Below, piece after piece: positions 58,532-64,000 of a stretch of 64,000 nucleotides of DNA. Below the pieces are notes generated by a model, which made no database searches, had not been told where the DNA came from, and saw only the letters and a program-made list of their open reading frames with translations. The position numbers were made by a program, and so were the translations under genes. Position 1 is the stretch's first letter; the number at the start of each line of letters is the position of its first letter. Source of the DNA: Campylobacterales bacterium. GTDB taxonomy: Bacteria > Campylobacterota > Campylobacteria > Campylobacterales > QNZT01. Where the stretch lies: assembly GCA_027023305.1 (NCBI GenBank), contig JALVVR010000070.1:1-64000 (forward strand), written 5' to 3'.

Positions 58532-59806
58532 ATGGCTGGATTTGATTATAAAAAGATAACTGATGAGTGTATAAAGTGTGGAAAGTGTATCCCTAACTGT
58601 ACTATACACTTAGTAAATCCTGATGAGACTACAAGTCCCAGAGGATTCTTGGATTTACTTGGAGCTTATCAAAGAGGTGATTTAGAACTAGATAAAAATG
58701 CAAAGAGTATCTTTGAGAGTTGCTTTTTATGTACTACTTGTGTAACTGAGTGTCCAAACTCACTCCCTACTGATATGGTTATCGAACAGGTAAGAAATGA
58801 TATACGAAAAAAGTATGGTTTGGCTTGGTATAAGAAACTGTTTTTCTATCTTCTAAGACATAGAAAAGTGATGGATTTGTTAGCTAGGTTTGGTTATGTT
58901 TTTCAAACTTGTGGATTTAAGATAAAGGAAGAGATAAGCTCTATGGAGCCTAGATTTTATCTTCCGATTTTAAAGAAAAACAGAGTTATCCCTATGGGAG
59001 CTAAACAGAGTTTTTTAAACTCTCATGATGAGGATGTGATAGACAATGGTGGAGATAAAAAAGTAGCTTTGTTTATCGGATGTCTAGCTAACTACTCATA
59101 CACAAATGTTGGGGAGAGTCTGCTTTTTATCCTAAAAGAGCTGGGCATAGATGTTGACTTGATAAAAAAACAGAGCTGTTGTGGTGCACCTGCTTACTTT
59201 ACTGGGGATTTTGACACTGTTGATGTGTTGGCAAAGAGAAATATCGAGTACTTTGAAAGTTTTATAGACAAGGTAGATGCTATCATTATCCCTGAAGCTA
59301 CTTGTAGTGCTATGATAAAGATTGATTATGAGCACTTTTTTCACGATCAGCCTAAGTGGCAAAAAAGAGCAGTTGCTTTGAAAGATAAAATCTTTATGGC
59401 AACAGAGTATTTGGAGAAAAATACAAAGTTAAAAGAGCTTTTAGCTTCAAAAAACAAAAAGTTAGATGATTTAGTAACTTATCATGACCCTTGTCATGCT
59501 AAAAAGATGCAAGGGATACATAAAGAGCCAAGGGAGCTTTTAAAACAAAACTATGAGATAAAAGAGATGAGTGAGAGTGATAGATGTTGTGGATTTGGTG
59601 GGGTTACTATGCAAACCGAAAAGTTTGAGTTTACTAAAAAAGCTGGACTTCCAAAGGCTTACATGATAAAAGATACAAAAGCTAAAGTAGTTAGCAGTGA
59701 GTGTAGTGCTTGTCGAATGCAGATAACAAACTCGCTAAATGATGCAAAAGTAGAAGCAGTATTTAAAAATCCGATAGAATTAGTAGCTGAGGCATTGAAG
59801 AGTTAA
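58532..59806 (+). CDS. Fe-S oxidoreductase subunit (GlcF/GlpC/LutA type)
   Basis: 424 residues. Two N-terminal 4Fe-4S sites (Cys13, 16, 19, 23 and Cys64, 67, 70, 74) precede two CCG domains (QSCCGAPAY and RCCGFGGVT, with TYHDPCHAKK). Such proteins pass electrons between a flavin dehydrogenase for glycolate, lactate or glycerol phosphate and quinone. No flavin subunit is adjacent, so the substrate is open. One base after hemN. Confidence 0.85.
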   Translation: MAGFDYKKITDECIKCGKCIPNCTIHLVNPDETTSPRGFLDLLGAYQRGDLELDKNAKSIFESCFLCTTCVTECPNSLPTDMVIEQVRNDIRKKYGLAWYKKLFFYLLRHRKVMDLLARFGYVFQTCGFKIKEEISSMEPRFYLPILKKNRVIPMGAKQSFLNSHDEDVIDNGGDKKVALFIGCLANYSYTNVGESLLFILKELGIDVDLIKKQSCCGAPAYFTGDFDTVDVLAKRNIEYFESFIDKVDAIIIPEATCSAMIKIDYEHFFHDQPKWQKRAVALKDKIFMATEYLEKNTKLKELLASKNKKLDDLVTYHDPCHAKKMQGIHKEPRELLKQNYEIKEMSESDRCCGFGGVTMQTEKFEFTKKAGLPKAYMIKDTKAKVVSSECSACRMQITNSLNDAKVEAVFKNPIELVAEALKS

Positions 59807-59858
59807 ATTTTTTTCAAAAGTGCCGATATGGTTGCATATATGATAAAAAGGAGAGTAT

Positions 59859-60914
59859 ATGCTAACAGGGAAAACGGTACTTTTAACTGGTGGAACTGGA
59901 TCTTTTGGAAATGCTTTTATAAAAAGATTTTTAGATAGTGATATAAAAAAGATTATAATTTTTTCAAGGGATGAAGAAAAACAAGACCTTATGAGAAATA
60001 ACTATAGAAATCCTAAACTAAAGTTTGTATTAGGAAATGTTAGGGATTATGAGAGTGTAAATGATGTCATGAGAGGGGTTGATTTAGTCTTTCATGCTGC
60101 AGCATTAAAACAAGTTCCTTCGTGTGATTTTGCTCCTATTGAGGCTACTAAAACAAATGTATTTGGAACTGATAATGTTTTAAAATCAGCAATATATCAT
60201 AATGTTGAGCATGTTGTATGTCTTAGTACTGGGAAAGCAGTTTATCCTATAAATGTTATGGGAATGACAAAATCTTTAATGGAAAAAACTATCATAAATA
60301 GAGCTAGAGAAATTGAAGAGGATGAGAGTGTTAGAACAGTTGTAAAATATATAAGATACTCAAATGTTTTTGCAACTAGAGGTTCTGCTATAAATATTTT
60401 TACAAAACAGATAAAAGAGGAAAAACCTGTAACCCTAACTCATCCAGATATGAGAAGATCTATCATGACAGTTGATGAAGCTGTTGATTTAGCACTATTT
60501 GCTATGAACAATGGTGAAAATGGGGATCTTTTTGTTTATAAAGCTAGAAGAACAACTTTAAAACAACTTGCAGAGTATCTTTTTGAAGTTTATAATGCCC
60601 AAAATAGAAGTATTGAGATTATTGGTGCTAGACATGGTGAGAAGATGGAAGAGAGTATTTTAAGTGAAGATGATTTACTAAGAGCTATCGATATGGATAG
60701 TTTTGTAAGAGTACCTATGGACAAAAGAGGGCTTAACTATCTTGTCAGAAGAGAGGGAATGAAAAATAAAAGAAATGCTAAAAAAGAAGCACCTGAAATG
60801 CTAGAAATGAGAGTACCTACTCTAAAGCTTGAAGATATAGAAAAGATGATTAAGGAAAATTGGATTAAAGATTGTGAATATGATCAAAAGATAAAAGTGG
60901 CAGGGAGTGTTTAA
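59859..60914 (+). CDS. UDP-GlcNAc 4,6-dehydratase/5-epimerase family protein, CapE/FnlA type
   Basis: 351 residues, extended SDR fold with GGTGSFG at 11-17. Catalytic region STGKAVYPINVMGMTK gives Lys126 and Met134, the Met-for-Tyr arrangement of CapE/WbjB-like inverting enzymes. Position 125 is Gly where these enzymes normally have Asp. Likely makes a 6-deoxy-4-keto hexosamine nucleotide for surface polysaccharide. No other sugar gene is adjacent; the C-terminal 60 residues (RREGMKNKRNAKKEAPEM and beyond) form a family-type tail. Ends at a shared terminator. Confidence 0.8.
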   Translation: MLTGKTVLLTGGTGSFGNAFIKRFLDSDIKKIIIFSRDEEKQDLMRNNYRNPKLKFVLGNVRDYESVNDVMRGVDLVFHAAALKQVPSCDFAPIEATKTNVFGTDNVLKSAIYHNVEHVVCLSTGKAVYPINVMGMTKSLMEKTIINRAREIEEDESVRTVVKYIRYSNVFATRGSAINIFTKQIKEEKPVTLTHPDMRRSIMTVDEAVDLALFAMNNGENGDLFVYKARRTTLKQLAEYLFEVYNAQNRSIEIIGARHGEKMEESILSEDDLLRAIDMDSFVRVPMDKRGLNYLVRREGMKNKRNAKKEAPEMLEMRVPTLKLEDIEKMIKENWIKDCEYDQKIKVAGSV

Positions 60915-60916
60915 AA

Positions 60917-60952
60917 ATAAGATGGAAGAGGTTTAACCTCTTTCTATCTTAT
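60917..60952. terminator. strong bidirectional terminator
   Basis: A 15-bp stem with one bulged T and one G-T pair encloses the loop TTTAA; it starts ATAAGATGG and returns as CTTTCTATCTTAT. It lies between the convergent dehydratase and lipoprotein genes and contains the lipoprotein stop codon. Confidence 0.75.
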
Positions 60953-61387
60953 CTCAGTAACTGCCCCATTTGTGATATAAACTGTCACTCTACTTCCAAC
61001 ACTAAAATTCATAGGATTGTTAGCATTTACTGGTAAAACTGTTGTTATAGTTTTGCCATCATCTAGTGCAACTGTTACTCTTTTTGCAGCTTTCACATCA
61101 GCTTTACTTCCTAAAATACTACCAAGTACTGCTCCAGCCATACTTGCCAAATCTTGACCTTCTCCACCACCTACTCTACTTCCAGCAGCTCCACCAGCTA
61201 TCGCTCCAACAACACCAGCAACTTGTCCATCACCTTGAACTTGAGTGTTTTCTATCATCTTAACAACTCCAGGATGTCCTTGAGAGATAGTCCCTACTCT
61301 ACTTTGTGGAAGTGCATTTGTACTACATCCAGTATTTAGTAAAACTAAGCTAGAAACTATAGTTAAACTTGCTATTAATTTTTTCAT
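60944..61387 (-). CDS. glycine-zipper outer membrane lipoprotein (SlyB/Pcp-like)
   Basis: 147 residues. Lipobox LNTGC with lipidated Cys21, then a glycine-zipper 2TM domain (VVGAIAGGAAGSRVGGGEGQ and MAGAVLGSILGSK) and a small C-terminal beta domain. SlyB/OsmB-like proteins stabilise the outer membrane under stress. Overlaps the start side of the 2-hydroxyacid dehydrogenase gene end by 4 bases, so it is the second gene of that unit. Confidence 0.85.
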   Translation of the reverse strand: MKKLIASLTIVSSLVLLNTGCSTNALPQSRVGTISQGHPGVVKMIENTQVQGDGQVAGVVGAIAGGAAGSRVGGGEGQDLASMAGAVLGSILGSKADVKAAKRVTVALDDGKTITTVLPVNANNPMNFSVGSRVTVYITNGAVTEIR

Positions 61388-62310
61388 GAAAATTCCTTTA
61401 TGTTTTGATATATACCATCTATCAATTTCTCCCTACTCTCAACACTAGCCCATGCTAAGTGAGGAGTCATGATAAGGTTATGTTTGTTTTTTATGTTTAA
61501 GAGTGGATTATCTTTTTTTATAGGCTCACTCTCTAAAACATCTAAACCTACTTTTATAGCACTTTTATCCATAAAAAGGGCTAAATCATTTTCGTTTATG
61601 ATTCCACCTCGACCTAAGTTTAGCAAAACTATACTATCATTTAAAAGTGGTAGATTTGTGGAGTTTATAAGGTTTTGTGTATCAGAGTTTAGTGGTGCAT
61701 GTATAGATATGATGTCTGAGCTTTTTAAAAGCTCTTCTAGCTCTACTCTTTTAAAAGTTGTGTTTTGATTTTTTCCACTTGTTGAGTAGTAGATGATATT
61801 TGTTCCAAAAGCAGAAGCTACTTTTGCAACCTCACTTCCTATACTTCCAAGTCCTATAATCCCCCAAGTTTTATCTTTTATATCAAAAAATGTAGGGTTA
61901 AAGTTGCTAAAAACATCACTTTTTTGCCAACCATCTTTTGATTTTGAGTAGTTATCAAAGTGGCTTATGTTGTTTATCAGTGAAAGTGCCAAAGCAAAAG
62001 TTAGTTGCACTACTGAGCTAGTTGAGTATCCAGCAACATTTTTTACCTCTATTCCCTGCCCTTTTGCAAACTCTAAGTCTATGTTGTTCATACCAGTTGC
62101 AGCGACACAGATAAGTTTTAGATTTATTTCTTTCATGATAGATTTATCTATCACAACTTTGTTTGTTATAACTACATCTGCATCTTTTACTCTCTGCAGT
62201 GTTTGAGAAGAATGGGTTGATGGATAGACATCTACCTCTCCAAACTCTTTAAACTTTTCTAAGGATATATCATCTCCTAAAGTCTTTGCATCTAAGAAAA
62301 CTAGTTTCAT
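61384..62310 (-). CDS. D-2-hydroxyacid dehydrogenase (glycerate dehydrogenase-like)
   Basis: 308 residues. NAD site GLGSIGSEVA near 155, catalytic Arg/Glu/His in SIHAPLN, LGRGGIINE, VLESEP and TPHLAWAS. Family members reduce hydroxypyruvate or other 2-keto acids; Campylobacter homologues are often called hprA. Divergent from the photolyase-like gene, whose upstream reading frame overlaps it. Confidence 0.85.
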   Translation of the reverse strand: MKLVFLDAKTLGDDISLEKFKEFGEVDVYPSTHSSQTLQRVKDADVVITNKVVIDKSIMKEINLKLICVAATGMNNIDLEFAKGQGIEVKNVAGYSTSSVVQLTFALALSLINNISHFDNYSKSKDGWQKSDVFSNFNPTFFDIKDKTWGIIGLGSIGSEVAKVASAFGTNIIYYSTSGKNQNTTFKRVELEELLKSSDIISIHAPLNSDTQNLINSTNLPLLNDSIVLLNLGRGGIINENDLALFMDKSAIKVGLDVLESEPIKKDNPLLNIKNKHNLIMTPHLAWASVESREKLIDGIYQNIKEFS

Positions 62311-62366
62311 TAATCTTTACTCCATATAATGTGTTTTTTAAGTATTATATCAAAAAAGGTAAAGAT

Positions 62367-63530
62367 TTGATTTTAGACGATTATAAGTGGACTTTTCAAG
62401 AGAGTAAGATTATCTCCGATATAAAAAAAGATTTAAAAATGTGGGAACTTGATATAAAGGGGTTTATATCTTCTTTAGAACTTCATGATGATATGGATAA
62501 AAAACAAGTTTTTAAACTTTTACAACAAAAGTACAATGATATACGAAACAATCCAATAGACTACAAAGAACAAAAAAATAAAATCAACAATCAAAAGTTT
62601 TCTATCTCTCAAGAGAAAAAAGATTATCTAGGATTTGGAGCTTGTCCAGTAGCCAGTGAAAAGACTAGATGCTGTAATCTTTTGACTTTGGATGCAGTGG
62701 AAAGTTGTGGATTTGATTGTAGTTACTGCTCTATCCAATCTTTTTACAATGAAGGGAAAATCACTTTTGATAAGGATTTTAAATCAAAACTAGATGTTAT
62801 AGAGTTAAATTCAAATGAGCTTTATCATATAGGAACTGGGCAGTCATCAGACTCTTTGATGTGGGGAAATCGATATGGAGTTTTAGATGCTCTAGTAGAG
62901 TTTGCTAGAAAAAATTCAAATGTACTTTTAGAGTTTAAAACAAAATCAGACAATATCTCTTATTTTCTTAAACACAAAGATTTACCAAAAAACCTACTCT
63001 TAACTTGGAGCTTAAATCCTCAGGTTATCATAGACAATGAGGAACATTTAACAGCAAGCTTAGAAGAGAGATTAAAGTCAGCTAGAAAGATTGCCGATTT
63101 AGGGTTGTTGGTAGGGTTTCACTTTCATCCTATGATATATATCAAGGATTTCCAAAAGCATTATGGAGAAGTTTTTAGTAAACTTTTGGAGATGTTTAAA
63201 GTAGATGAAGTTGCTCTTGTCTCTTTAGGAACTCTAACATTTATAAAACCAGTTATCAAAAAGATAAGAAGTAGGGAGTTTAAAAGTAAGATTTTACAAA
63301 TCCCTTTTGAAAATGCAAGTGGAAAGTCCTCTTATCCTCTAGAAATAAAAAGAAAAATGTTTAAGTTCGCTTATGAGAGCTTAAAACCTTGGCAAAAAGA
63401 AGTTTATTTTTATATGTGTATGGAAGATAAGAGTTTATGGAAAGATGTTTTTGGATATGAATATCCTACAAATGAGAGTTTTGAGATGGATATGAAGTTT
63501 AGTTATTTTAATAAGATAAAGGATAAATAA
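62367..63530 (+). CDS. spore photoproduct lyase-like radical SAM protein
   Basis: I choose TTG 62367, eight bases after AAAAGG, giving 387 residues; the open frame extends upstream into the divergent gene without a ribosome binding site. Radical SAM cysteines Cys114, Cys118 and Cys121 (CGFDCSYC) and an extra pair TRCCN before them. In Bacillus the family repairs the spore photoproduct in DNA. This organism does not sporulate, so the substrate is probably another thymine lesion or something else. Ends with TAATG overlap with the next gene. Confidence 0.75.
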   Translation: MILDDYKWTFQESKIISDIKKDLKMWELDIKGFISSLELHDDMDKKQVFKLLQQKYNDIRNNPIDYKEQKNKINNQKFSISQEKKDYLGFGACPVASEKTRCCNLLTLDAVESCGFDCSYCSIQSFYNEGKITFDKDFKSKLDVIELNSNELYHIGTGQSSDSLMWGNRYGVLDALVEFARKNSNVLLEFKTKSDNISYFLKHKDLPKNLLLTWSLNPQVIIDNEEHLTASLEERLKSARKIADLGLLVGFHFHPMIYIKDFQKHYGEVFSKLLEMFKVDEVALVSLGTLTFIKPVIKKIRSREFKSKILQIPFENASGKSSYPLEIKRKMFKFAYESLKPWQKEVYFYMCMEDKSLWKDVFGYEYPTNESFEMDMKFSYFNKIKDK

Positions 63531-64000
63531 TGATTTTTAGGATTTTTTTAGTTCTGTTTTTAGCTCTCTCTTTACAAGCAAAAACAAAAAAACTAACAGG
63601 TATGTATGCTGACAATAAAGAAGTTAAAAAATTTATAAACTACATGATAAGAAAGCACAACTTTAAAAGAAGTTATCTTACAGATGTCTTTTCAAAAGCT
63701 AGTAAACCAAAGAGATTTAAGATAAAACAAAAAAGAAGAAAGATAGCAACAGGAGTTGCAAAAGGTAAAAAATGGTGGCTTAGAAGTAGTGGTTATACAA
63801 AGTTTGAAAAAAGTTTTTTAGCTGAGGATAGAGTAAGGCAGGGTGTTAAGTTTTTAAAAAGATACAAAACCATTCTGGCAAAAATAGAAAAAAAATATAA
63901 AGTAGATAAAGAGATAATAGTAGCTATCATTGGGATAGAGACTTATTATGGAGAGATAAAGGGGCATTATGAAACTTTTAATGCCCTTGTATATAACACT
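63530..64000 (+). CDS. mltB: lytic murein transglycosylase, MltB family, cut by window end
   Basis: Partial: 157 codons from ATG 63530, which overlaps the previous stop by one base. Signal peptide MIFRIFLVLFLALSLQA, a basic region, then the start of the catalytic domain (KYKVDKEIIVAIIGIETYYG) with the catalytic Glu in GIETYYG. MltB cleaves peptidoglycan to 1,6-anhydromuropeptides. No lipobox is present, so soluble and periplasmic. The rest lies beyond 64000. Confidence 0.85.
   Translation, partial: MIFRIFLVLFLALSLQAKTKKLTGMYADNKEVKKFINYMIRKHNFKRSYLTDVFSKASKPKRFKIKQKRRKIATGVAKGKKWWLRSSGYTKFEKSFLAEDRVRQGVKFLKRYKTILAKIEKKYKVDKEIIVAIIGIETYYGEIKGHYETFNALVYNT

Overview
The window is strongly AT-rich, densely coding DNA from a bacterium of the Campylobacterota (epsilonproteobacteria). 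I infer this from the families present: NifU/NifS iron-sulfur assembly, a NucT-like competence nuclease, DUF2603, and the gene order fliR - ABC ATPase - tsf - rpsB. DnaA boxes with a TTCAC core and the order ruvC / dnaA-dnaN-gyrB-queF point the same way. A free-living lineage such as Arcobacteraceae or Sulfurimonadaceae fits best, because a nitrate assimilation cluster and a large chemoreceptor are present; the exact genus cannot be decided from the sequence alone. Almost everything is core chromosome. I see no prophage, CRISPR array, tRNA or rRNA. The only hint of an insertion sequence is eight codons at the extreme left edge.

Layout. 1-2.7 kb (minus): moeA behind a TPR membrane protein and an ExeA/MshM/CtsP-like ATPase, a pair seen in type IV pilus or DNA-uptake loci. 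2.8-12.4 kb (plus): a membrane protein, rsmE, rpmE, rsmI, an RlmB-type methyltransferase, a RodZ-like membrane protein with a secreted partner, an AlaC-type aminotransferase, hom, a formate-dehydrogenase-like molybdoenzyme and yraN. 12.4-14.6 kb (minus): nifS-nifU. 14.7-20 kb: assimilatory nitrate reductase and ferredoxin nitrite reductase (minus), divergent from a NarK-type transporter, with a perfect palindrome between the two promoters. 20-20.4 kb: three overlapping tiny ORFs on the minus strand. 20.4-26.4 kb: a two-component system followed by TolC-like, HlyD-like, FtsX/DevC-like and ATPase genes, a self-contained tripartite exporter. 26.4-30.8 kb: DEAD-box helicase, BioC-like methyltransferase, secG, frr, pyrE and an outer-membrane barrel protein.

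The replication origin lies at 31.3-32.85 kb. DnaA boxes cluster between ruvC and dnaA. The dnaA-dnaN gap holds a DnaA box, five consecutive DnaA-trio repeats and an AT-rich unwinding stretch, so the origin looks bipartite. It is followed by dnaN, gyrB, queF, an HD phosphohydrolase and, on the other strand, the small SRP RNA gene, whose 3' end overlaps the end of the HD gene.

38-51 kb is mostly minus strand: DUF2853, a thioredoxin-like protein, argS, tatA, gmk, an acidic receiver-like protein, a response regulator with an EAL domain, fliR, an ABC ATPase, tsf, rpsB with a structured leader, alr, three small unknowns and rsmG; the nuclease nucT is on the plus strand. 51-54 kb holds two chemoreceptors, one soluble with a CZB zinc domain and one transmembrane with a nitrate/nitrite (NIT) sensor. 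54-64 kb: ribA, hemB, argF, a DUF2603 gene, hemN, an Fe-S oxidoreductase subunit, a CapE/FnlA-type sugar dehydratase, a glycine-zipper lipoprotein, a 2-hydroxyacid dehydrogenase, a spore-photoproduct-lyase-like radical SAM protein and the start of an MltB-type lytic transglycosylase cut by the window end.

Several convergent gene pairs share hairpin terminators that contain the stop codons. Functional themes are nitrate (sensor, uptake, two reductases, molybdenum cofactor), DNA uptake, tetrapyrrole synthesis (hemB, hemN, siroheme enzyme) and replication/translation housekeeping.
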